Assembly: GCF_019649055.1 (NCBI RefSeq)
Contig: NW_026570681.1
Span: 1-19,505 of the forward strand
Length of the DNA: 19,505 nucleotides
From: Paramacrobiotus metropolitanus
Taxonomy: Eukaryota > Tardigrada > Eutardigrada > Parachela > Macrobiotidae
Direction of reading: 5' to 3'
Shown here: piece by piece, positions 1 through 7,930 of the stretch
Layout: each line of letters starts with the position of its first letter
How positions within the stretch are numbered: the stretch's first letter is position 1
Translations under genes and position numbers: made by a program
Notes under the pieces: generated by a model
What the model was told of the DNA's origin: nothing
The model's input: the letters and a program-made list of their open reading frames with translations, nothing else
Database searches by the model: none

Positions 1-1017
1 CGTGGAAAAAGATGTTCATTAATTTTACCCGTATGGCAATTTTTTATATTTATCCAAATATCTTTTCTTTGAAATCCATGTACAGCGAATAAATGAATGT
101 ACAACACCTGTGGAGAATTTAAGGGGAATGGGGCACGGGGCACGCCCCCCCCCCCTCCCAAAGTTTTTTTAAAAGGGAGTTCTTCAAAAAAGTAAAGGCA
201 AAGGTTTGAGTACAACCGAATAAATTACATTCTTTCGGTTACTTTCTTTCTACGTACTCAAAAATTACTTATAAATTACTTTCTTTCTTTAGCGATTTTG
301 GAAGTAAGACTAAAGTTTCACGAACCGTGCAAAAGTCTTAAAGGAACGTGGAATTTTAGGTTGAGAATCAGACTTAAGTATCTAGAATCAGCATTTAGAA
401 GTTAAACTCAACGATTTGGAGTCAGACTCAGCCTGTAGGCGTCGGACTCGCACTCAGCGCTTCGCTCCAGAATGCTGTTCTCAGTTTCAATTTCTTTTAA
501 CCTAACATTAAAATTTTGAAGTCATCGTCACAAATATTACAGTAATATTTGTTAGCCTTGAACTTAGCAGTGGTTTCTCTTCGAACGCTGGTTTGAGAAA
601 AAAACACTGTTTAAAAGGAGGAGAGGAAAGGAAGGAGGGAGGAGGGAGAGGAGTGGGAACTGCGACGAATCCACAGTTAAAGTTGCCGTAGCGGTCTGAT
701 CAAGTTTCACTGGATGAGTCTGGATCCAAGCGTGGGTAAGATTAGCTGCCTTTGTCGAATCAACGCCTTTGACTCTGTTTGTAGAGGAAGATTTTCAGAG
801 GATATTGGTTTCTGACTGTTATTTTTGCGAAGGGCGACAGGGCACGTTCGTGATTAAACGGTGATTAGGTATGTGACCCATGGTGCTTTTCGGCTTGTTG
901 TCCCAAAAATTATCCGGTCTTGAGTGGTTCCGAGTTCCGACCCCTGAACTACTATGTCAAAATTTATTTGAGGATCGGAACATGAACTCTTGGCCGAGAG
1001 ATTCCAAACGCCCACAA
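1..1017. other. 5' flank with no gene seen
   Basis: I see no supported gene here. Visible features are a C-run near 147-157, a degenerate stretch of gaatcaga/gactcaga-type words at about 360-450, a near-perfect inverted repeat at 530-552 (11-bp arms, 1-nt spacer), and a purine-rich tract at about 616-656. It has no counterpart in copy B, so it lies outside the duplicated unit. The only frames are short and not conserved. Confidence 0.5.
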
Positions 1018-1185
1018 GCGCTAGCAAAAAAAATGTTGCTGAAGTGAGGGCAGGCCGGTAAAGTATGATTATGTGGTGGGATTAACTGGAGATGGAGAGG
1101 CACAACGGAACTTTAGGGAAACTCAGTGTTGTGATTTAGCCATGTTGTGAAAGAATTCGGAGGAAAGAGACGCAGAAATAAAAAT

Positions 1186-1467
1186 CAAATCCTTTTCTCT
1201 CGTTCAGTTCTGGGTAAGATCACTCAGTCAACAATAAGTTGCTATCTGTACCGAATAAAGCAAACTGGAGAGCACCAGAGAGGTTTTTCAATAAACTTAA
1301 CGACAACTGGGGTCTCGCAGAGCGCCAAACCTAGGTCTTTGACAACAGTACGCTATGATTTCGTACTCGGCACAAATAGCATATCAGAACGTTCTGAATG
1401 CAGTTTCTTACTTTGGAATGTTGGACGGGTGCATTTACCCAAAACTTGAACGAGAGGAAGGGATTTG
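1186..1467. mobile_element. Small inverted-repeat element (MITE-like), copy A
   Basis: The two ends are inverted copies of each other: caaatccttttctctcg at the left and cgagaggaagggatttg at the right, with the match continuing inward through an inverted gttcagttctgggtaa / ttacccaaaacttgaac. A shorter version (about 7757-7911) sits at the same place in the copy B promoter, so the insertion predates the duplication. No target duplication is clear and there is no coding capacity. The 100-residue frame at 1147-1449 crosses it, is not conserved in B and is rejected. Confidence 0.5.
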
Positions 1468-1474
1468 TTTGAGT

Positions 1475-1795
1475 TATAATATTTTGTGGTCGTGGCTTTA
1501 AGGTTTTTGTTTATCTGTACTTTATGTGGTGAATAATCAATCGCTGATTTTTGTCCCGCGGTGTGCGCGTGTTAGAGGCAAATCTGCATGTCAAAAGGCT
1601 CTGAGCAGGGCAAAAGACGGACCGCTGATTAGCAGGTCAGGAAACTGTCGATTATTAACTGCGAAGCCGAAAAATGCAGAAAATTATAGTATTTCAGTTT
1701 GTTTTTCTATTATTACTGATTTAATAAAACGAAGGAAGACCCTTTTTTTGCCCAACATCGTAGCGTGCACAACAGCTTGGTGCAACACAGAAGAA
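1475..1795 (+). promoter_or_regulatory. Putative promoter and 5' UTR of gene A
   Basis: This block matches 8837-9194 upstream of copy B, beginning at the shared atattttgtggtcg and including the shared gcggtgtgcgc. At 1723-1730 it has aataaaac where copy B has a good TATA box (tataaaag), so the A copy of the core promoter looks degraded. A frame in phase with exon 1 is open from 1526, but copy B has no equivalent frame, so I treat it as fortuitous. Confidence 0.4.
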
Positions 1796-2582
1796 ATGCA
1801 CGGAAAGAGAAGAAGGCTGATTCGCCGACCGGAAAGTGGTGCCTCTAGGACCGACATTGTGCGCGAAATAGCCGACGAAGCGGATGGCGTCCAAGCTGCA
1901 GTGGAAAGCTTTGGGCAAAGTTATTCCGCGCGGGACAAACCTCATCTCGGTCCGGAGCGAGAACAGGGAATACTGAAGTGCTTCGAAGACGGCCGCACTA
2001 TGGCCTACATCATGAAGAAGTTCAGGCTTCCAGAAGAGCGCCTTAGAATGTTTTTGCGGCAAAATGGAAAATCATTCCCGGAACGTTCCCGGAAAAAATT
2101 CCAGCGACTGCGAACGGATGTTCTGAACCTTATTGCCGAAGGATTGCCCTTGCATACCATCGCACGGCAGGCTAATGCCAGCCTGTCGCTGGTAAGAAGG
2201 TTAATGAAATTGGGTGCACCAGAATCGAATGCACCGGCAGAGCAACCGTTAAGCCTATCAGAGACGGACGAACAGTCTGGAATGGAGTTATACGGTGTCG
2301 AAGAGAAGCAGGAAGTTAAAACCGAGGAAATTGATGAGGATGACTGCAGCGATGCAAAGGATACGGGCGTTGTGTGTCAAAGCTCGGTTCGTTCCAGGGC
2401 GCTGCAGGTTGATGATCCAGAATGCACTGTTTGTAAAGAATTCGCCTTTCAAGACCTTAGTGAAGGTACCGCAGCGAATACTCAAACATCTGCGTGTGAC
2501 ATCGAGAAAGGATCAGGTGCAGAAGTCTTAAAGAACATCTTTGAAGCAGCCGGAGACCCTGAGCCGGGGAAAAACCAAACCG
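1796..2582 (+). CDS. Gene A exon 1: tandem HTH-like DNA-binding region
   Basis: Encodes residues 1-262 plus one base (phase 1), ending at donor cg|gtatgt. The N-terminus is basic (MHGKRRRLIRR). Three helix-turn-helix-like segments are spaced 48-50 residues apart: IVREIADEADGVQAAVES (about 21-38), AYIMKKFRLPEERLRMFL (about 70-87) and TIARQANASLSLVRRLM (about 121-137). Each of the last two is preceded by a helix ending in EDG or AEG (ILKCFEDG, VLNLIAEG). This resembles the two-HTH, paired-type DNA-binding region of Tc1/mariner-like transposases, but no DDE catalytic domain follows. Residues 150-262 are acidic and Ser/Thr-rich, with an EEIDEDD cluster. Copy B matches strongly across the second and third modules, including GKSFPERSRKK and GAPESN. 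Confidence 0.7.
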
Positions 2583-5500
2583 GTATGTGAAATAACATAT
2601 TCAGATTTTACCTATTAATTTGTACACTGTGCCAATTTTCGTTGCCGACGTACAAGCTCACGATAAGCAAACGGCGTGCCTAGCATTATTGTAAAGTTAA
2701 AAATAATAACTACAGTACTATTACCGTTACGGTAATAGTCATTTGGATATACACGGTAGAAAATGTGAGGCGTGGCGTTGAAATTAAGTGCCTCCCGCTG
2801 GCTCTTATAAAAGTGTATGTGAACCAAATTTTGAAATTTTCCCCGTTTGGTAGGTGGTCGCTTTTCCCTTTTTATTTTTCGCTACTCTCTTTTCCACGTT
2901 TGGCAAGTTACTCCGAATTTGTGGCTGTCATTTCAGCAGCCGATGACTCAGATTCTACTGCGGTCAGCTACCCTGCGAGTCGCAATCGAAATCCTTTGGT
3001 GAAATTTTTTACAAACCGTTCCACCTAGTCGGTATGACCAAGCATGTGGGCCTCAAGAAGGAACGTGCTGGCAGTATCCACCGATCCGGGCCGCGACGTC
3101 GGCTGTGCGCTACTCCAGAAGCAACCAGTGCTTCTGCGTCCCAGCCAGCCAAGACTGCTAGACGTCACCGCTATCCAACATCTGCACGCAGACGTGCTGT
3201 AACGGTGGCCAGTCACCTTTATTGTCATTCGATATATCCCAGGACCCCCTGTGCTAAATCGAAAAAGGTCTCGGAAGGTCGGGTCGGCGTCCAGACGGCG
3301 GACGCTAACGTAGACGATATTAACGAGCCAGTCCACGGTTGTCGAAGATCGGCTCGCTTGAAGGCCATGCAGCGTGATGGTCCAAGCGCAAAACGCACCC
3401 ACTGCGGATGTGAGAATGCCTGTTCGCGTGACCACAAAGTACGCAAACCTGCTTGTAAGTTAGCAGAGAAAATGTCAGAGGGGGCTCCGAACAGCGGCTG
3501 CGGAGCTGCAACAATATTCAGCAGCTCGACGTCCCAGTCAACCAGAAGCTCCAAACTTGAACGCTATCTAGCACTGAAGCGCAGATGGAGAACAACGGTT
3601 GCAAACGACGAAACGTTCGTGGACAAACAAGACCATGGCGCTCTACCGACGTTAGGCTCATCAGTGTACTGCGGTGAATCCGCCGGGATGTCGAAAGATC
3701 CTGAGATTATTAATTTGCTCAATATGGATGGCCAGAACGGTAAGCATTTTCTTCGATTTTAAGTGCTGTAGCCGTCCGCACAAGTTAGACCACAGAGTCA
3801 GCATACCGGAAAAAAGCGCAGCAAATACCACATAACTACTCTAACCGGGCAAAATGCACGGTTTTGTAAGTACGTGCTTAAACGTTCTAATAATTGTTAA
3901 ATTCATACTTTCGCGGAAAATGCTGTGTTTTTATGAGCATTAAAAATTAAACGAAGCAAAATAACTTAGACCTCGGTCCCTCGGAGCATTCAGCTGATAA
4001 AACTGGTTTGTTGTGGTTTTTGGGGTGCCCTGGCGGGTAGGGCGGGGATAGCGGTTCACCAGAGCAGCGATTCACCATTGAGCATAGTATTCTGTACGGT
4101 GGTTATTCTTGCGAGATGCAATATTATTGCTGTTAAAATTGCTTGATAAAATTATTGCTGTTAACCCTAAAATTCTTGATGCCAGTCCTGTACCTGCCTT
4201 TAAGTTCGTACTCAAGTCTGTGGATCTCTCTTAACTCTTTACATTGCATTTAAAATGTTTTGTTCGACCAGACCTGAAGTCCCCTTGGGGTTGTCTGCTC
4301 TTGTGCCGTAATAATAATAATAATAGTAATAATACGAAATAATTCGAGGAAAACGAAGAAGACGTGATTTCTAATTATTTTAACATTCAGTTTTCCAAGG
4401 AAAAATTATACCTGGAAATCAGTACTTCTTGGGTAACGGCAGCCGTGCATTTTGCCATGTTAGAGTGGATATATTTGCCGTGGTTTTTTGGGTATGCTGA
4501 CTTTTGGTCTAACTTGTGCGGAGTGCGGACGTACAGTATTTGTAAATATGTACAGTGATGACTATAGTTCGCTTAACGCAGTACAAATGAGTGCAACATT
4601 TTTGCGTGATTTCCCTGATTATTTCTCTAAATTTTCTAGCCACTGAAAAGGAGGGTACAGTGCAACAGGAGCATTTTGCTGCTTCCCGCAATGACCAGGT
4701 TATAAGTTCCGTGGATACCCGGCGACGGCTGTCGTCCGCAATCAACACACATGGCATCACTGGAATTGTGTGTCAAGACGGAACGTACAGCGGTTCGCCC
4801 ACCGTACCGCCCTTCGCTTCGGTGAATCTGACTGTGCAAGAGCCAGATATTGCTGCGGACCGGAACAGCAGCTGGTACCATACATTGCAACCATCCGTTT
4901 TGGAGCGGCGTGAACAGGGATGCTCGTATGATGCCATAAAGCAGCACGCCGATGCTTGCTTTCTGTCTGACGAGAGGCGGGATAGCAGTCAGCAAGAGAA
5001 ACCGCCGACGGTCCATCCTCTTATTGTAAGTTAGTCACTGTATTTACTGAGTTCTTTTATGCAGATCTTTTCAAATGGCACATTTCGTGGAAAATCAGTG
5101 TTAGCCAGGAATAAAATTGCAGAAATATTTGACAAACATCAGCAGCCCGTTTGTATCTGCGGCGTGACTATATCCGTTGATTTTGTTCAAAAAGCCTCTA
5201 TATACGCGCCCTTTTCTTGCAGCCTCCCGAGCGGCTGCCATCTCGCATGCTAACTACCGAGTATCATCTGAAGCGTGCTCAGCAGCACCTTCGAGCAGCC
5301 CGAATCATCCGCGAACGCCATCGCCAAGCCATTAACCGTGTCGATCCCTTTCCACCACTGTTTAGTCAGCCGCAGACCATCATCAACGACCCCCACGCTG
5401 ACGATGGAGTGGTTCGGAAGTATAAGCCATATTCTACATCTCAAGCTGCACCGCAGCTCGATCTACGCGTTCCTGTTGCACCTCCGCCGCAACTGGTTGT

Positions 5501-5783
5501 GCCTGCAGATACGCAGCAGCAAGTGTCTCTAGCATCGTTTTCTAAACCGCTGTGGTGTGCAATGTCGGATGCCGAAACGGCCATCTACATTCCTACCTAT
5601 GAAGATATTTCACCGCCGCCATCATTGCAGGCTCTCAATCCCGAGCCAGCAGCGGGTTCAGTCGTCCTGGACGAGCTGATGACTGGTTTGCCCGATGTTA
5701 ACCTAGACATTTCTGTAGACGTTTTGAACGCAGAATTGTTGTGGTTGTCAGAAGATGACTTGCAGGCGATATTTCCACAGTAG
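1796..5783 (+). CDS. Gene A: four-exon, multi-HTH regulator-like protein
   Basis: I do not recognise this gene. Proposed exons are 1796-2582, 3029-3739 (or 2937-3739), 4640-5025 and 5223-5783, with intron phases 1, 1 and 0. Every donor and acceptor is canonical and is matched in copy B. With the 3029 acceptor the total is 2445 nt, or 814 residues plus stop. Layout: HTH-like modules near residues 20-41, 58-90 and 106-140, an acidic linker, a basic middle, another HTH-like module near 580-612, a Pro/Gln-rich stretch, and an acidic-hydrophobic C-terminus. This suggests a nuclear DNA-binding protein with an activation-like tail. The start is the ATG shared with copy B (MHGK); the upstream in-frame extension is not conserved. 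With the acceptor homologous to copy B (2936), a one-base deletion in exon 2 ends the frame at 3026-3028. The gene is therefore either a pseudogene or rescued by the alternative acceptor. Confidence 0.6.
2583..2936 (+). other. Gene A intron 1
   Basis: The donor is gtatgtga and the acceptor homologous to copy B is gtcatttcag, giving 354 nt. It would be 446 nt if the in-frame acceptor ccacctag at 3028 is used instead. It contains a 23-nt inverted repeat at 2717-2739 (11-bp arms, 1-nt spacer) and matches both ends of the copy B intron. It lacks the 5-kb element found there. Short frames inside it are not supported. Confidence 0.65.
2937..3739 (+). CDS. Gene A exon 2: basic middle region, 1-nt deletion
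   Basis: From the acceptor homologous to copy B (exon start 2937) the frame reads SDSTAVSYP as in copy B. At 2971-2973 there are three C where copy B has four, and the shifted frame stops at TAG 3026-3028. Reading resumes in the copy B frame from 3029, and the g left over from exon 1 plus TC makes an in-frame codon there, giving VGMTKHVGLKK. The block is rich in Arg, Ser and Cys. The best-conserved part is HGCRRSARLK followed by QRDGPS and KRTHCG, a likely nuclear-localisation or nucleic-acid-contacting patch. It ends at donor acg|gtaagc in phase 1. The 136-, 109- and 64-residue minus-strand frames here are shadows. Confidence 0.65.
3740..4639 (+). other. Gene A intron 2
   Basis: Runs from donor gtaagcattt to acceptor attttctag, 900 nt against 221 nt in copy B. 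The excess includes a possible retrotransposon 3' end with a TAA repeat (about 4135-4335). A nearby direct repeat carries attattgctgttaa twice (about 4124 and 4150). No gene is seen. The 64-residue frame at 4364-4558 is not supported. Confidence 0.6.
4135..4335 (+). mobile_element. Possible 3' end of a non-LTR retrotransposon
   Basis: A non-coding stretch contains the self-complementary ccccttgggg and the words ttgtctgctcttgtgccg, then runs straight into an imperfect (TAA)n tail at 4309-4334. A short hairpin followed by a simple-repeat tail is typical of the 3' ends of some LINEs. No reverse-transcriptase frame or target duplication is visible, so this is only a resemblance; a plain microsatellite is the alternative. 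Confidence 0.3.
4640..5025 (+). CDS. Gene A exon 3: fourth HTH-like module
   Basis: Begins ATEKEG with two bases completing the codon from exon 2, and ends in phase 0 at att|gtaagt. It encodes about residues 500-628. A conserved block, HGITGI followed by DGTYSGSPTVP, precedes WYHTLQPSVLERREQG. The latter with its continuation (IKQ, then LSDERR) aligns with the third exon 1 module: RL..VL.L..EG, then I.....S.S..RR. I read it as a diverged fourth copy of that module. Copy B has the same exon, slightly longer, with in-frame insertions. Confidence 0.7.
5026..5222 (+). other. Gene A intron 3
   Basis: 197 nt, donor gtaagtta and acceptor cccttttcttgcag. A second possible acceptor (ttttatgcag) at about 5063 is also present in copy B and in the partial third copy. 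An alternative short exon is conceivable there, but its reading frame is not conserved among the three. Confidence 0.65.
5223..5783 (+). CDS. Gene A exon 4: Pro/Gln-rich region and acidic activation-like tail
   Basis: 187 codons including the TAG stop at 5781-5783. It opens with an Arg-rich helix (RAQQHLRAARIIRERHRQ), moves through VRKYKPY and a Pro/Gln-rich part (VAPPPQLVVPADTQQQ), and ends with acidic-hydrophobic residues (LDELMTGLPDVNLDI, then ELLWLSEDDLQAIF). Alternating acidic and bulky hydrophobic residues of this kind resemble eukaryotic transcriptional activation domains. That tail is the best-preserved protein segment between copies: ELLWLSEDDL is identical in B. The Arg-rich opening has diverged mostly at amino-acid-changing positions. 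Confidence 0.7.
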   Translation, partial: PPERLPSRMLTTEYHLKRAQQHLRAARIIRERHRQAINRVDPFPPLFSQPQTIINDPHADDGVVRKYKPYSTSQAAPQLDLRVPVAPPPQLVVPADTQQQVSLASFSKPLWCAMSDAETAIYIPTYEDISPPPSLQALNPEPAAGSVVLDELMTGLPDVNLDISVDVLNAELLWLSEDDLQAIFPQ

Positions 5784-6463
5784 TGACGTGTCTCGGTGTG
5801 AATAGTACGTACACCTTGTCAACATCTTTTTACTTTTGTCACTCGTCCTATATTTTACATTTCTACTTGTACAAACATTTTGCCCTTATAATTGTCTGGC
5901 TTATTTACGTTGGTTGAAGTGGATTTACGTTTGACCAATGTTGTTGTTTCTCCGCTGTTGTAGTCAATGGCTAGCTGGTACTTCTTTATTGGTTTTACGT
6001 TTGGTCGATGCCTGCGCGCATCCTGAAGTCGATAGACCAGGTGGCCCACCAAAATGGCGGTCTCCGTTTCTGTTTCGCTATTCTTAAACCTCTGGGCGAA
6101 CCATAAGCATTTTAGATTCGTTTTCTAAAGTGTATAGTACTGTTGCGATAAGCATTAACCTTCAACCTCTTATTTACCATCTCAAACACAATTCGCGGTA
6201 CTACTTAACTGTATTTCGTTTAAATATTATGGTTTAAGTGAGACCAGTCACACACTAACTATGTAAAAAATCGCGAAAAAAAAGAGTATGAAAAAGATGG
6301 ATCAATAACAAAAAAGGTTTTAAATAGATAAATTTAAAGATAAATAAATGACCAGTGCACACTGCCACGCCCGTGCAGGAATCCCGTGCCCGTGGGCAAC
6401 ACCCGTGCGGACCCAAAAAGGTCACCCGTGCAAGCAGCCAAAACCACTGTTTACCGACGCCGA
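5784..6463 (+). promoter_or_regulatory. Conserved 3' flank of copy A
   Basis: Contains the likely 3' UTR, without a clear AATAAA, and then a strongly conserved non-coding block. Positions 5921-6120 align without gaps to 18370-18569; I counted 16 differences in 200. The block holds ccaat and attgg words and aaatggcgg (YY1-like), so it could be a regulatory element or a promoter. From about 6130 it matches 19085-19390, with repeated cccgtgc words at 6368-6433. The 505-nt piece carrying a minus-strand ORF in copy B is absent here. Confidence 0.5.
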
Positions 6464-6790
6464 CCCTTAGTGTAAGTCGGTCATTGCGCTTACTGATCTC
6501 TGTTTCTGCAGCTTTCATCAGATGACACACTTGTAACCGTCCAAAACTACCGGGTGCCGCCAAAACGACCACCGTAAATTTTGTCAACCCAATTTTTTTG
6601 CGTTTTTCATCAGGAACAAATGGGATAAGTGTAGTTTCGCATTCGTGTCGTTTCGGACGGCTTAGAGGCCAAAACGACCGGTCGTTTTCGATGCACATAA
6701 CACACACTTCGAGGGAAATCAGTGTTAGCCAGGAATAAAATGACGACACAGTAGTATCAACAGCCAGGTTCAACCTGCGGCGTGACTGCT
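6464..6790 (+). pseudogene. Fragment of a third gene copy (exon 3 end and intron 3)
   Basis: The sequence cccttagt|gtaagtcggtcattg matches the exon 3 / intron 3 junction of copy B (17113 onward), including its internal ttctgcag. The match returns at about 6710 with gggaaatcagtgttagccaggaataaaat, which is in intron 3 of copy A. It begins directly after gacgccgac, the word that continues differently in copy B (cgtcttggcg), so this is a recombination junction. A 169-bp insertion splits the fragment. The 172-residue minus-strand frame at 6255-6773 crosses the junction and is not believed. Confidence 0.7.
6533..6701. mobile_element. 169-bp insertion with 8-bp target duplication
   Basis: ACACACTT flanks the segment at 6525-6532 and 6702-6709, and the host sequence on either side matches intron 3 of the gene copies, so the insertion is well bounded. 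Inside are ccaaaacgacc repeats and an 18-bp perfect palindrome, aaaacgaccggtcgtttt (6671-6688). Terminal inverted repeats are weak. It may be a degraded MITE; part of the 8-bp duplication falls in an AC-rich tract and could be chance. Confidence 0.4.
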
Positions 6791-7078
6791 GCGCACGCCG
6801 CAGATGTATGTGTTACTCAATTTTCTGTTGTTAGTACGTAAGATAAAAAAATTTTTTTCCCACCACTGAAAACGGATACAAGCGTGGAAGTAAACACCCA
6901 TCGTGAATTCTACAATCATTGCCATGGACAACGCAGCACACTGGACACATCAATTGCAAACTTCTTGAGAAAATTAGTTTGAACTTATGAGGTGTGATAT
7001 TAATGTCTAGTGAATTATAGTCGTTAGCAAAAAATAATATTGCTGAAGTCAGGACAGGCCGGTAAAGCATGATTAAGT

Positions 7079-7610
7079 CAGAGATGTCAACGGTTCGACC
7101 GGTTCGGTTCTGTTCCGTAAGCGGTTCGACTTGACATCGAAGTCACTTCGTTCGTTACGGTTCCAAGCACGAGTCACTTAAACCGGTTCGGTTACTGCGC
7201 CAAGTGACTTGTAACCGAACCGAACCGGTTGGAACCGAAAGTAAAAGATTGTATTTGAGCGCCGGCTATACAACTCAAAAAGGCGAAGACGTAAAGCGCG
7301 ACTGCGCGCGGAGGCTGAACGTAGCGCGGACGAAGCGGTTTTTCTTATAGAAAGTACACGTACGCGTCTCCTTCAGATGAATGCGGTTTGAGACAGAATT
7401 AAGTCGTCGCACCACAACGTCATTTTATCTAGTACAAAAGAACCGAGAAGAACCGCGGTTAACCGGTTCTTCTCGGTTCGACTTAACCTCAAACCGACTC
7501 AAACGGTTCGGTTCTAAGAAAAGCCGTGGTTAACAAAGCGCGCAACCGAACCGAACCGAACCGGTTGAACCGCGGTTCCAAACCGTTCGGTTCGGTTTTT
7601 GACGTCTCTA
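7079..7610. mobile_element. hAT-like non-autonomous DNA transposon
   Basis: 532 bp. The ends are CAGAGATGTCAA at the left and, on the reverse strand, TAGAGACGTCAA at the right. They are flanked by GATTAAGT (7071-7078) and GATTAAGG (7611-7618), an 8-bp target duplication with one mismatch. Copy A lacks the insertion at this point. An 8-bp duplication and CAGAG-type ends fit hAT elements. The arms are packed with ggttcg / cgaacc words in both orientations, like subterminal transposase-binding repeats. The middle (about 7250-7380) is unique. It has no transposase, so it would need a partner in trans. Confidence 0.7.
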
Positions 7611-7618
7611 GATTAAGG

Positions 7619-7665
7619 TTCGGTTTTTGTCGTCTCGTCCCTCCACTTAATTATTAAGTGGAGGG
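7619..7665. repeat. Extra element end plus palindromic scar
   Basis: Just after the hAT-like element, its right end is repeated imperfectly (ttcggtttttgtcgtctcg, 7619-7637). This is followed by an inverted repeat at 7639-7665 with 13-bp arms ccctccacttaat / attaagtggaggg and one spacer base. Copy A has only the right half (ttatgtggtgggattaactgg), so the left half is new. Palindrome formation of this kind is known from hairpin-mediated hAT excision. Confidence 0.55.
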
Positions 7666-7756
7666 ATTAACTGGAAATGTGGAAGAAATTTAGTGATTGT
7701 TGTGCTTTAAAGATATTGTAAGAATTCAGAGGAAACAGACGCAAAAGAGAAACTGA

Positions 7757-7911
7757 AATCTTTTCCTGCCGTTCGGTTCTGGGTAAAATCACTCCGTCAC
7801 TCGCAGTTGCCATAGAGAGCATATCGAAATTCGAAACCTTCTAAATGCATTCTCTACCTTCGGAATGTTGGATGGGCGATTTTACCCAGAACAGAGCAAG
7901 AGGAAAGGATT
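7757..7911. mobile_element. Small inverted-repeat element (MITE-like), copy B
   Basis: A shorter orthologous copy of the element at 1186-1467. The ends are ttttcctgccgttcggttctgg at the left and ccagaacagagcaagaggaaagg at the right, in inverted relation. About 130 bp of the copy A interior is missing. Confidence 0.45.
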
Positions 7912-7930
7912 AATTTTGTTTTGAACTGCA

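Larger units (their letters stand above)
1018..6463 (+). repeat. Duplicated segment, copy A
   Basis: This is the first unit of a direct duplication. It matches copy B (about 7018-19390) from the gctagcaaaa / gttagcaaaa words onward, through promoter, all four exons and the 3' flank, as far as the shared gacgccgac at 6455-6463. Copy B is longer only because of insertions. The copies differ at roughly a fifth of exon positions where I counted, so the duplication is not recent, although the 3' end is much closer. Confidence 0.8.

Noticed and set aside
530-552. 23-nt inverted repeat, and a similar one at 2717-2739
   Set aside because: Both are AT-rich with a single spacer base and do not match each other or copy B; not enough to call regulatory sites.
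694-704. gtctgatcaag, identical to the right end of the nested element at 13129-13139
   Set aside because: No matching partner end or other similarity around 694, so an 11-bp match is likely chance.
1147-1449. 100-residue plus-strand frame upstream of gene A
   Set aside because: It runs through a MITE-like inverted repeat and is not conserved in copy B.
1526-1795. In-frame N-terminal extension of gene A exon 1 by 90 residues
   Set aside because: The homologous region of copy B (8880-9194) has no matching open frame and carries a TATA box; the conserved start is the later ATG.
6255-6773. 172-residue minus-strand frame
   Set aside because: It crosses the duplication junction, an insertion and a non-coding flank, so it is a chance frame assembled from unrelated pieces.
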